DNA from: Thermopetrobacter sp964430935
GTDB lineage: Bacteria; Pseudomonadota; Alphaproteobacteria; Rhizobiales; Aestuariivirgaceae
Length of the DNA: 46,905 nucleotides
Assembly: GCA_964430935.1 (NCBI GenBank)
Contig: CAYSHK010000019.1
Span: 1-46,905, forward strand
Direction of reading: 5' to 3'
Of the stretch, positions 32,854 to 40,407 are shown piece after piece; positions within the stretch are counted from its first letter, which is position 1, and every line of letters begins with the position of its first letter. The position numbers were made by a program, and so were the translations under genes. The notes below the pieces were generated by a model. The model had not been told where the DNA came from and did not search any database. It worked only from the letters and a program-made list of their open reading frames with translations.

Positions 32854-33768
32854 TCACACCTTTTCCACTTCCGGCTTGCCGAGCAGGCCGGAGGGCAGGA
32901 AGATCAGCACGATGGCGAGCATGGAGAATGCCGCCACGTCCTTGTATTCGATGGTGAAATAGGCGGACCAGAAGGTCTCGATCAGGCCGATGATCAGCCC
33001 GCCCAGCATGGCGCCCGGCAACGAGCCGATACCGCCCAGGACGGCGGCCGTGAACGCCTTGATGCCGGCGATGAAGCCTATGTAGAAGTCGATAACGCCA
33101 TAGTACAGCAGGAACATCAGACCCGCCACGGCGGCCAGCGCCGCTCCGATGACGAAGGTCAGCGAGATGGTGCGGTCCACGTTGACACCCAGCAGCGAGG
33201 CCATCACGCGGTCCTGCTCGCAGGCCCGCTGCGCGCGCCCCAGCGGCGTTTTCGCGATGATCCACGAGAAGACGGCCATCAGGGCCACCGTCAGGACCAT
33301 GATGAGAATCTGGATGTTGGAGATCTGAACGGTGAAGCCGTTCTTCTCCATGATCGTATAGCCGCCGGTGATGACGGGCTGCAGCGGCTTCACCCGCGCG
33401 CCCTGCGCGATCTGCACATAGTTCTGGAGGAAGATGGACATGCCGATGGCCGTGATCAGGGGCGCCAGACGGAAGGACTCGCGCAAGGGGCGGTATGCCA
33501 GCCGCTCCACCGTCCATCCATAGGCGGATGTCACGACCATGGCGACGATCAGCACGATGAGCAGGGCCAGGGGAATGAACGTCAGCCCCAGGCTCATGAG
33601 AATGAGGAAGGCGATCAGCGAGATGAAGGCGCCGATCATGAAGATGTCGCCGTGCGCGAAGTTGATCATGCCGATGATGCCATAGACCATGGTGTAGCCG
33701 ATGGCGATCAGGCCGTAGATGGAGCCGAGCGTCAGCCCGTTGATGAGCTGCTGAAGGAAATATTCCAT
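32854..33768 (-). CDS. livH: Branched-chain amino acid ABC transporter permease LivH
   Basis: A 304-residue inner-membrane permease, first gene of the liv operon. The N-terminal EYFLQQLINGLTLGSIYGLI and the IGMINFAHGDIFMIGAF segment are diagnostic of LivH. The ATG at 33768 has GGGGAGGGG directly upstream and gives the expected N-terminus; the open frame reaches further upstream but without family similarity. Order livH-livM-livG-livF-DUF6867-livK, with overlaps or gaps of at most 4 nt up to the small membrane gene, indicates one transcript. Confidence 0.96.
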   Translation of the reverse strand: MEYFLQQLINGLTLGSIYGLIAIGYTMVYGIIGMINFAHGDIFMIGAFISLIAFLILMSLGLTFIPLALLIVLIVAMVVTSAYGWTVERLAYRPLRESFRLAPLITAIGMSIFLQNYVQIAQGARVKPLQPVITGGYTIMEKNGFTVQISNIQILIMVLTVALMAVFSWIIAKTPLGRAQRACEQDRVMASLLGVNVDRTISLTFVIGAALAAVAGLMFLLYYGVIDFYIGFIAGIKAFTAAVLGGIGSLPGAMLGGLIIGLIETFWSAYFTIEYKDVAAFSMLAIVLIFLPSGLLGKPEVEKV

Positions 33769-33863
33769 TTCCCCTCCCCTTGATTGCGCTTCACGACGGA
33801 TGTCGCGGCGAGGCCTCGTTTCGCGGATCTCCCCGGCGCTCGATCCGCCTGTGCCTTCGGCGC

Positions 33864-33892
33864 TTTTTAGCCCTCCACCGGTCAGGTGACAA
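33864..33892 (-). promoter_or_regulatory. Promoter of the liv operon
   Basis: Minus-strand TTGTCA (33887-33892), exactly 17 bases of spacer, then TAAAAA (33864-33869). The transcript would begin about 90 nt upstream of livH. Confidence 0.6.
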
Positions 33893-34022
33893 CACCATTT
33901 TATTCCGTGTACCGGGTTTTTCCGGCCGCGGTGGTAACCATAGCGCCATCGGGTGGCGGCCACATTGCCGCCAACATGCTATAGCGGTTTTCAGGACCGG
34001 TCGGACCACGGAGACGGAAACG

Positions 34023-34598
34023 GTGAATCTCGCCCTGCATGACGATTCTGGCCTGCATGCCGACATGACATGGCTCGTCGGCGCCCTGGCGCGCGACCTG
34101 ATGGCCCGTGGACGCAATCCCGGCGTCCTCGACATGCTCTCCCGGCTCTCGGCCTGCGACTTCTCGAAATCCAGCCTCCGACCCGCCCGGCCGCGCACGG
34201 TTCCGACATGCCGCCACCTGCCCGAGGCGGTCACCGCGGCCCTGCCCGTGGTCCAGGAGACGGCGTCCGCGCTCGCCGCCGCATGCGAGCATCTGGGATG
34301 GCGGGAGATGGAGGACGGCGACGCCGCCATGGCGGACGTCCTTGGCGGGAATGCCCCCCTGAAATCCACGCGGATGCGCGTTTCGCTGCTGCTCATGCCG
34401 CCGGAGCGGACCTTCGCGCACGCGGCCGCCGATGCCGACGGACTGTTCTTCCTGCTTTCCGGCGCTTCGCGCTGGCGCACGGAAGGCGCGGCGCTGCTCG
34501 CCATGGATCCCGGCCAGACCCTCTACGTGACGGCCGGCCACGGCGTTTCGATCCTCTCCGGTTCCGCCCCCCTTCTCGCCTTCGAGCTCCGCGGCTAG
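34023..34598 (+). CDS. Degenerate cupin related to DMSP lyase-like proteins
   Basis: A 191-residue soluble protein from a GTG at 34023 with GGAG 9-12 nt upstream; an in-frame ATG at 34065 is the alternative. From memory it follows the scaffold of the dimethylsulfoniopropionate lyase-like cupin family: a CRHLPEAV helix entry (about 60-67), a helical N-terminal half, then a C-terminal cupin barrel with VSLLLMPPERTFAHAAADAD and LFFLLSGASRWR. In the first cupin motif, where active relatives have a His-rich HxH...E metal site, this protein has A-H-A-A-A-D-A-D, and the last His is displaced. It therefore probably does not bind metal in the usual way. It precedes an EamA permease by 104 nt. The function is unknown. 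Confidence 0.55.
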   Translation: MNLALHDDSGLHADMTWLVGALARDLMARGRNPGVLDMLSRLSACDFSKSSLRPARPRTVPTCRHLPEAVTAALPVVQETASALAAACEHLGWREMEDGDAAMADVLGGNAPLKSTRMRVSLLLMPPERTFAHAAADADGLFFLLSGASRWRTEGAALLAMDPGQTLYVTAGHGVSILSGSAPLLAFELRG

Positions 34599-34702
34599 CC
34601 AGCCCGCCGCCCCTTCCGGCCGCTGGCCCCCGTTCCACCGGCGAACTGCCTCCATACCAATTGTCACTTGCCTTCGCATCCGCGGAGCTCCAAGCAGGTC
34701 GC

Positions 34703-35587
34703 ATGAGGGCGAAATCGCATACGCACGTTCTGGGCCCCGCGCTGATGGTTCTGACGATGGCGCTGTACGTGGCCAACGACACGCTGGTGAAACTTCTTGG
34801 GCGGGAAATGCCGCTCGGCGCGATCATTTCCCTGCGTGGATTCCTGATCCTGGGTTTCATGCTCGTCGTTCTGCTTCTGCTGCCCGGCCATGGCGTGCGG
34901 TCCCTGAAATGGCTGCGGGAGCCGTCCATACTGGTGCGTTCCCTCTGGGACACGGCGGTGACATTCCTCTACCTCTTCGCCCTGCTCCACATGCCCATCG
35001 CCAACATCCTGGCCATCATGAACCTTTCGCCGCTCGTCATCATGCCTCTGGCCGCCTGGAGACTTGGCGAACGGATCGGACCACGGCGCATCCTGGCCGT
35101 GGCCGCGGGTTTCGCCGGCGCGCTTCTGGTGGTGCGCCCCGGCCCCGCAGGGTTCGACGGCTGGGCCGTGCCGGCCTTTCTCGCGATGGCCGGCGTCGCG
35201 GCTCGGGACATCTCCACCCGCGGCATTCCCTCCGGAGCGCCGTCCCTGGTGGTGGCCCTTGCGAACGTGCTGCTCGTGCAGGTGGCCGGGCTGGGACTGT
35301 GGGCCTTCACGCCCTCCGCCCCACCCGATGCGGAACAGTGGCTCATGCTGGCGGGGTGCGCGCTCTTTCTTGGATCGGCCTACGTGCTGATCGTGGTGGC
35401 CGTGCGGATCGCTCCGGTCAGCTCCACTTCCGCGTGGCGCTATTCCATCATCTTCTGGGGCGTACTGGCGGGATGGCTGGTCTTCGGCGAGCTGCCGGAC
35501 GCGCCAGCCCTGGCCGGCATCGTCATCATACTGGCAAGCTCCCTCTACGCCTCCCTGCGGCAGGCAAAAAGAGACCCCGCCGCCTGA
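34703..35587 (+). CDS. DMT-superfamily transporter, EamA family
   Basis: A 294-residue inner-membrane protein with ten hydrophobic segments arranged as two EamA repeats. The first starts LGPALMVLTMALYVANDTLV; the second covers about residues 155-285 and ends SLYASLRQAKR. Family members export or import metabolites and amino acids; the substrate is unknown. The ATG at 34703 gives the normal length. The stop codon lies in the loop of a hairpin that serves as terminator for the opposite strand. It is probably co-transcribed with the preceding degenerate cupin gene. Confidence 0.9.
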   Translation: MRAKSHTHVLGPALMVLTMALYVANDTLVKLLGREMPLGAIISLRGFLILGFMLVVLLLLPGHGVRSLKWLREPSILVRSLWDTAVTFLYLFALLHMPIANILAIMNLSPLVIMPLAAWRLGERIGPRRILAVAAGFAGALLVVRPGPAGFDGWAVPAFLAMAGVAARDISTRGIPSGAPSLVVALANVLLVQVAGLGLWAFTPSAPPDAEQWLMLAGCALFLGSAYVLIVVAVRIAPVSSTSAWRYSIIFWGVLAGWLVFGELPDAPALAGIVIILASSLYASLRQAKRDPAA

Positions 35588-35598
35588 CGGCGGCGGGG
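35566..35598 (-). terminator. Terminator of the PCuAC gene, overlapping the EamA 3' end
   Basis: CCCCGCCGCC (35575-35584) pairs with GGCGGCGGGG (35589-35598) around a 4-base loop. On the minus strand it is followed by TCTC and five T residues (35566-35570). The EamA stop codon (35585-35587) is within the loop. It would end leftward transcripts of the 35661-36194 gene. Confidence 0.75.
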
Positions 35599-35660
35599 CG
35601 GCCCGACGGAGCCGTCCGCAGCCGGGGGCAGTGGCCGCGAACGGCCGCGAGCCCAAGTGT

Positions 35661-36194
35661 TCAGTCCGCGCCCTTCCGCGACGGGGGGCGCATATCCATT
35701 CCGCCCTTCATGCCGTGTCCGCCCATGGTTTCGGACAGTTTCAGAACAGGGACGGTGACTTCCAGAGGGGGCGCGTGCTCGAAGATCAGCCGCAGCGTGA
35801 AACTGTCCCCCGGACGCAACGGCCGCTTCACGCCCATCAGCATCACATGCAGCCCGCCCGGCTCCAGGCGGACCTCGCCGTTCGCCGGAACGGCGATGTC
35901 CGGCACCGGCCGCATGCGCATGATCATCCGTCCGGCGTTCGTCTCCATGACGTGCGTGTGCAGCTCCACGCGCTCGGCCACGTCCCCCTCCGCACGCAGC
36001 AGACGGTCCGGTTCCGGCGAAGTGTTCCGGAGGGTCATCCAGACGATGGAATTGCGGGCGGCTCCCAGAGACGGACGGGCGCGAAGATCATCGGCCGTCA
36101 CCTCCGCCCACGCGGGAGATGAAATCATGACGAAAGCGATCAGCAGACCGCATGGGAAAATTTTTTTCCTTCCCCGTGAATGGATGAATTCCAC
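35661..36194 (-). CDS. Copper chaperone PCu(A)C family protein
   Basis: A 177-residue periplasmic protein that in this family binds Cu(I) and helps build the CuA site of cytochrome c oxidase. A signal peptide covers about residues 12-30 (FPCGLLIAFVMISSPAWAEV). The ligand pattern H-M-x10-M-x21-H-x-M is visible from HTHVMETNAGRMIMRM to GGLHVMLMG. A Met/His-rich tail (METMGGHGMKGGMDM-like, about 158-170) could bind extra copper. The start is a GTG at 36194, the only one that leaves a full signal peptide. It is divergent from the PNPOx-fold gene, with an FNR-type box between, and has a terminator at 35566-35598. Confidence 0.92.
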   Translation of the reverse strand: MEFIHSRGRKKIFPCGLLIAFVMISSPAWAEVTADDLRARPSLGAARNSIVWMTLRNTSPEPDRLLRAEGDVAERVELHTHVMETNAGRMIMRMRPVPDIAVPANGEVRLEPGGLHVMLMGVKRPLRPGDSFTLRLIFEHAPPLEVTVPVLKLSETMGGHGMKGGMDMRPPSRKGAD

Positions 36195-36212
36195 CTTTCC
36201 TTTTCCCCGGCC

Positions 36213-36229
36213 ATTGAAATCATTTCAAT
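36213..36229. promoter_or_regulatory. 17-bp perfect palindrome just upstream of the PCuAC gene
   Basis: ATTGAAAT (36213-36220), central C, ATTTCAAT (36222-36229). It lies 19 nt before the PCuAC start codon and would overlap the transcript start predicted from the FNR-type box, a typical repressor position. The TGAAAT-ATTTCA shape faintly resembles Fur-type operators; the binding protein is unknown. Confidence 0.55.
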
Positions 36230-36259
36230 TCTTATGATTTGTACCATGGAACATGCGCC

Positions 36260-36273
36260 TTGACGAATATCAA
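36260..36273. promoter_or_regulatory. FNR/CRP-family binding site
   Basis: TTGACGAATATCAA matches the FNR/FixK/Anr consensus TTGAT-N4-ATCAA at 9 of 10 positions. Centred at 36266.5, it would sit at -41.5 from a PCuAC transcript start near 36225, and a minus-strand CATAAG (36231-36236) fits as the -10. Regulation by oxygen or NO is inferred. Confidence 0.6.
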
Positions 36274-36274
36274 G

Positions 36275-36290
36275 ATCACGAATTCGTGAT
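36275..36290. promoter_or_regulatory. 16-bp perfect palindrome beside the FNR-type box
   Basis: ATCACGAATTCGTGAT is fully self-complementary and starts one base after the FNR-type box. It may be an operator for a dimeric regulator of either divergent gene. Confidence 0.5.
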
Positions 36291-36379
36291 TGGTTCTACC
36301 GCAGGGGAAGTTCTGGCTCTTTCCGGGTCTGGAAAACATCACTACCACTCGCGACACTTCGACTTTTGGAGAAGAAAAA

Positions 36380-37063
36380 ATGTCCGCACGCAGGGGAAAA
36401 GATCATTCCGCACCCACGGACCGGGTCCGACTGCGCCGCGCGCATCACAAGGCGGCCTACGACTTCGAGACCGTCGCGGCGATACTGGACGCCCAGCCGC
36501 TCGCGCATCTCGGCGTGGTCATGGACGGCTGGCCGGCGGTCTTTCCGACCATGCACTGGCGGGAGGGGCGTCACGTCTACATCCACGGCTCCCGGGCGGG
36601 GCGGAAACTGAAGGCCGCGGCCGGAAACCCGTGCTGCCTGACGGTCTCCATTCTCGACGCCTGGAAGCTGGCCCGCTCCGCCTTCCACCACTCGGTCAAT
36701 TTCCGTTCCGCGATGATCTACGCGCGGCCGCGGATTGTGCCGGAGGACGAGAAGGAGGCGCGTCTCGTCGCCATGATCGAGAGCTATTTTCCGGGACGCG
36801 CGGAGCTTCTGCGCCCGATGACGGAGAAGGAGCTCGCCGCCACTACGGTGCTGGAATTCTCCCTCGACGAGGCGTCCGCCAAGATCGGCTCGGGGCCCGT
36901 CTCCGACGATGAGGAGGACCTCTCCCTCCCCATCTGGGCGGGTGTCGTACCGGTCCGCACCATTGCGGGGGAGCCGGAGCCCGACGCGCACAATCTGCCG
37001 GGGCTGGGCATTCCCGATCACGTCGTACCGGCCCACTTGCGCAGGCGCATGGAGGCGGGCTAG
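36380..37063 (+). CDS. Pyridoxamine 5'-phosphate oxidase-fold protein
   Basis: A 227-residue protein of the split-barrel flavin-binding group (PNPOx-like/NimA-like). From the ATG at 36380, backed by GGAGAAG upstream, it shows DFETVAAILDAQPLAHLGVV (about 28-47), the barrel strand VYIHGSRAGRKLK, and PCCLTVSILDAWKLARSAFH, where flavin phosphate is usually contacted. This subgroup, annotated as FMN- or nucleotide-binding, has no fixed reaction. It is divergent from the PCuAC gene and shares its dyad-rich control region. It is followed after 9 nt by a 51-residue membrane microprotein. Confidence 0.85.
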   Translation: MSARRGKDHSAPTDRVRLRRAHHKAAYDFETVAAILDAQPLAHLGVVMDGWPAVFPTMHWREGRHVYIHGSRAGRKLKAAAGNPCCLTVSILDAWKLARSAFHHSVNFRSAMIYARPRIVPEDEKEARLVAMIESYFPGRAELLRPMTEKELAATTVLEFSLDEASAKIGSGPVSDDEEDLSLPIWAGVVPVRTIAGEPEPDAHNLPGLGIPDHVVPAHLRRRMEAG

Positions 37064-37072
37064 TCTCGCCGC

Positions 37073-37228
37073 ATGGCGAACGACGGCGACAGGCGTCCTC
37101 CCGACGGCGACGACGGGAAGGGCGGGGATGATTTCTACGACATCTTCATCCGGGTGACCGGCTGGCTGTACCTGGCCACCGGCGTGGGCATGCTCGGCTT
37201 CTTCCTCTGGTGGCTGAGGAGCCAGTAG
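37073..37228 (+). CDS. 51-residue single-pass membrane microprotein
   Basis: A small gene from ATG 37073 to TAG 37228. The first 20 residues are hydrophilic and acidic (MANDGDRRPPDGDDGKGGDD). One membrane helix follows (about 28-47, VTGWLYLATGVGMLGFFLWW), and the protein ends LRSQ. Asp/Gly-rich head and helix with a basic Arg at the end suggest N-outside or cytoplasmic insertion as a small membrane subunit. GGAGGCGGGC 13-22 nt upstream could act as ribosome site, and it starts 9 nt after the PNPOx-fold gene, so the two are probably co-translated. I do not recognise the family. Confidence 0.65.
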   Translation: MANDGDRRPPDGDDGKGGDDFYDIFIRVTGWLYLATGVGMLGFFLWWLRSQ

Positions 37229-37286
37229 GCCGACCGGCGGAGAGCACACCGCCCCCTCCGCGCGGCATACGGGACACGCCGGGGCG

Positions 37287-38687
37287 TCACTCCGCCCCGC
37301 CGAGAGCCCCTATGATGCGTGCCCAGCTGCGGATGCCCTTGTGGAAGCTGCGCACGTCGTATTTCTCGTTCGGCGAATGGATGGCGTCGTCCGGCAGGCC
37401 GAAGCCGACGAGCAGACTGTCCATGTCCAGTATGTCCTTGAACGAGCGCACCACCGGGATGGAGCCGCCGCACCCCATCATCACGGGCTCCCTGCCCCAT
37501 TCGTCGGCCAGACAGCGCGCGGCGGCGCGCACCGCGGGCAGGTCCTCCGGCACGCGCACGGCCGGCGAGGCGCCCCCCTCCTCCGAGAAACGCACCCGCA
37601 TGCCCGCCGGCAGATTTTCCCGCACATACCTCCTGAACGCCTCGCGGATGGCATGCGGGTCCTGATCGTCCACCAGACGGCAGGAAATCTTGAAGAAGGC
37701 CTCGCGGGGAATGACGGTCTTGGCGCCGGGCCCGGTATAGCCGCCGGACATGCCGTTCACCTCGACGGTGGGACGGGCCCAGACCTTCTCCAGGGCCGTG
37801 TATCCCTCCTCGCCGGCCGCGGGCGGAACGAGCCCCACCTCGGCGAGAAAGGCCTCGTCGTCCAGCCCCAGGGACGCCCAGGCCCGACGCGTCGCTTCGG
37901 GCATCTCCCGCACGCCGTCGTAGAATCCCTCGAGCGTCACCCTGCCCCTTTCGTCCCACAGACCGGCGATCAGCCGGGCGACGACATGGTTGGGGTTGTG
38001 CACCGGCCCGCCGTACAGCCCGGAATGGAGATCGACGCGCGGCCCCGTCACGATCGCCTCGTCGTGCATCATTCCGCGCAGGCGGGTCGTGATGGCCGGC
38101 GTGTCCGCATCCCACTGGTTCGTATCGCAGATCAGGGCGATGTCGGCGCGCAGCTCCCCGGCGTTCTCCTCCAGGAACGGATCCAGGGAGGGACTGCCGC
38201 TCTCCTCCTCGCCCTCCAGCAGAATGGTGAGGTTCAGGGGCTGACCGCCGGTGACGTCGATGTGCGCGCGCAGCGCCTCGATGAAGGTCATCAGCTGCCC
38301 CTTGTCGTCGCACGCCCCCCGGGCGAACACCCGTTCCCGCCCGTCCTCGCCGACGACGAGCGTCGGCTCGAAGGGATCCGTGCGCCATTCCTCGAGGGGA
38401 TCCACGGGCTGGACGTCGTAGTGGCCGTAGAAGAGCACGCGGGGCGCGTCCCCTCCCGCCCCGTCCATGTGCGCGACCACCATGGGATGCCCCGGCGTGT
38501 CGCGCACCGAAGCGTCCAGTCCCATGCCGGAAAGAAGGTCGGCCATGTACTCCGCGGCGCGACGGCAATCCGCCGCATGCGCGGGATCGGTCGAGACGGA
38601 CGGTATGCGCAACAGCTCGAACCAACGTTGCATGCTCGCATCATGGGTGCGGTCAATGGCCTCCAGAACGGCATCCAGTCTCGACAT
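37287..38687 (-). CDS. M20 family metallopeptidase (dipeptidase, ArgE/DapE/CNDP-like)
   Basis: A 466-residue cytosolic di-zinc peptidase. Metal site 1 starts with FYGHYDVQP (H89, D91), the bridging Asp is in GACDDKGQL (127-128), the catalytic Glu is in LLEGEEESGS (about 160), and the C-terminal metal His is in the conserved region around the VRSFHKGIRSW end. The Ni-like dimerisation insert (about 190-400) is full length. It resembles the carnosinase-type dipeptidases rather than DapE. It is divergent from the DASS permease and convergent with the microprotein. Confidence 0.92.
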   Translation of the reverse strand: MSRLDAVLEAIDRTHDASMQRWFELLRIPSVSTDPAHAADCRRAAEYMADLLSGMGLDASVRDTPGHPMVVAHMDGAGGDAPRVLFYGHYDVQPVDPLEEWRTDPFEPTLVVGEDGRERVFARGACDDKGQLMTFIEALRAHIDVTGGQPLNLTILLEGEEESGSPSLDPFLEENAGELRADIALICDTNQWDADTPAITTRLRGMMHDEAIVTGPRVDLHSGLYGGPVHNPNHVVARLIAGLWDERGRVTLEGFYDGVREMPEATRRAWASLGLDDEAFLAEVGLVPPAAGEEGYTALEKVWARPTVEVNGMSGGYTGPGAKTVIPREAFFKISCRLVDDQDPHAIREAFRRYVRENLPAGMRVRFSEEGGASPAVRVPEDLPAVRAAARCLADEWGREPVMMGCGGSIPVVRSFKDILDMDSLLVGFGLPDDAIHSPNEKYDVRSFHKGIRSWARIIGALGGAE

Positions 38688-38847
38688 GTGGGAAACTCCG
38701 GGCTAAAGGTATCCGAAAATTTGAATGTATTCATGAGGGATGCGGATCCCGGGAGGCCGGGCCGAGTTGACGTGCCCGGCCCTTCCCGACTCTCCGCACA
38801 GGGAAGAAGCATCACACTTTGCCACGCCACGGGCAAGGGGGAGTTTC

Positions 38848-40404
38848 ATGGCGCAGACGGACGCAGAAAGACCACACTTCGAGCTGGCCCGCGACAGCCT
38901 GCAGGCACCGGAACCCGACTACATCTCGCATCTGAGACGGCGCGGCTACCAGCGATGGCTTCTTTTCCGCCAGGCCGTCAACCTCCACTACTTCATCGAG
39001 AAGCGCTGGTTCTTCATCGCCATCATTCTGGGCGCCATCCTGCTCATGCTGCCCACGCCGGAAGGGCTTTCGCGCGAGGGACACATCGTTCTCGTCATGT
39101 CCGTGGTGGCCACCATCCTGTTCATCACGGAGCCGGTGCCGCTGCCCACGGTGGCGCTGATGATCGTCGTGGCGCAGGTGGTGCTGCTGGGGATCGGTTC
39201 CACGAAGGTGGCCAAGAGCCTGATGACGGATTCCGTCCTCTTCATCATGGGCTCGCTCATGCTCGCCGTCGCGGTGGTGAAGCAGAAGCTGGACACCCGC
39301 ATCGCATGGGCGATCGTGAAGGTGACGGGAACGAAGACGCTCAACATCGCCTTCGGCATATCCGTGGTCTCCGGCCTTCTGGCCTCCTTCATCGGCGAGC
39401 ACACGGTGGCCGCGATGATGTTGCCGGTGGGCATCACGCTGATCACGCTCACGTCCAGGGATCCCAAGAAGGTCCGCAATCTGGCGGCGGTGCTGCTGTT
39501 CTCGATCTCGTACGGCTGCTCCATCGCCGGCATCGGCACCCCCTCGGGCGGAGCGCGAAACGCCATCATGATCGGCTACTGGAAGGAATTCTTCTACGAC
39601 CCGACGAATCCGGAGACGTACAAGTATCTGATCGACTACGCGAAGTGGATGGCCTACGCCTATCCCATCTTCCTCCTGCAGCTTCCGTTCGTGACGCTGA
39701 TCCTGTTCACCGCCTTCCGTCCGGAATACCGGCGGCTGGACCGCGCCGTGGCGCGGCTGCGCGGGAAAGTGCTCGAACAGGGCCCCCTCAAGCCCGGAGA
39801 CTGGGTGGCCATCATCCTGTTCTTCAGCGTTCTGTACGGCTGGATCATGCTGTCCTCGGACTACGGCATGGGCACCATCGCCGTGGCCGGCGCCGCGGCC
39901 TTCCTGATCGCCGGTCTGGTGCGCTGGGAGGACGTCAACTCGGGCGTCAACTGGGGCGTCGTCCTGCTCTACGCCGCAGCCATCTCGCTGGGTGTGCAGA
40001 TGAAGGACACCGGCGCCGCGGCATGGGTGGCCAACAACTTCCTCGCCATGCTCAAGCCGCTGGGCATGGGCCAGGGCATCGGCCTGTGGGCGGCCGTCTC
40101 GGCGCTGACCACAGGCGTGACCAATACCATGAGCAACGGCGCGGCCGTGGCCGTGCTGGGACCGATCGTGCTGAATCTGGCGCAGGCGGCCGGCGAGAGC
40201 CCGATCATCATCGGCTTCATCACCGCCGTGTCCTCGGCCTTCGCCTATCTGACGGTTGTGGGCACCCCCGCCTGCACGATCGTCTATGCTTCGGGCTACC
40301 TCAAGACGACCGACTTCTTGAAAGTGGGCTGGCGGATGGTCATCATGTCCACGATCATCATGCTGGCCGCGGCAGCGTTCTACTGGCCACTGTTGGGAGC
40401 GTGA
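38848..40404 (+). CDS. DASS/SLC13 family anion permease
   Basis: A 518-residue inner-membrane carrier of the divalent-anion:sodium symporter family (dicarboxylates, sulfate or related). It has about 12 hydrophobic segments, the ITEPVPLPTVALMIVVAQ stretch near the first half, a GIGTPSGGARNAIMIG repeat motif and the second-half TNTMSNGAAVAVLGP, the two tips that line the ion and substrate site. The ATG at 38848 has GGGGGAG upstream. A 30-residue hydrophilic N-terminus leads into the first helix. Only 3 nt separate its stop from the next gene, a tandem universal stress protein, so the two form an operon. Confidence 0.93.
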   Translation: MAQTDAERPHFELARDSLQAPEPDYISHLRRRGYQRWLLFRQAVNLHYFIEKRWFFIAIILGAILLMLPTPEGLSREGHIVLVMSVVATILFITEPVPLPTVALMIVVAQVVLLGIGSTKVAKSLMTDSVLFIMGSLMLAVAVVKQKLDTRIAWAIVKVTGTKTLNIAFGISVVSGLLASFIGEHTVAAMMLPVGITLITLTSRDPKKVRNLAAVLLFSISYGCSIAGIGTPSGGARNAIMIGYWKEFFYDPTNPETYKYLIDYAKWMAYAYPIFLLQLPFVTLILFTAFRPEYRRLDRAVARLRGKVLEQGPLKPGDWVAIILFFSVLYGWIMLSSDYGMGTIAVAGAAAFLIAGLVRWEDVNSGVNWGVVLLYAAAISLGVQMKDTGAAAWVANNFLAMLKPLGMGQGIGLWAAVSALTTGVTNTMSNGAAVAVLGPIVLNLAQAAGESPIIIGFITAVSSAFAYLTVVGTPACTIVYASGYLKTTDFLKVGWRMVIMSTIIMLAAAAFYWPLLGA

Positions 40405-40407
40405 CCG

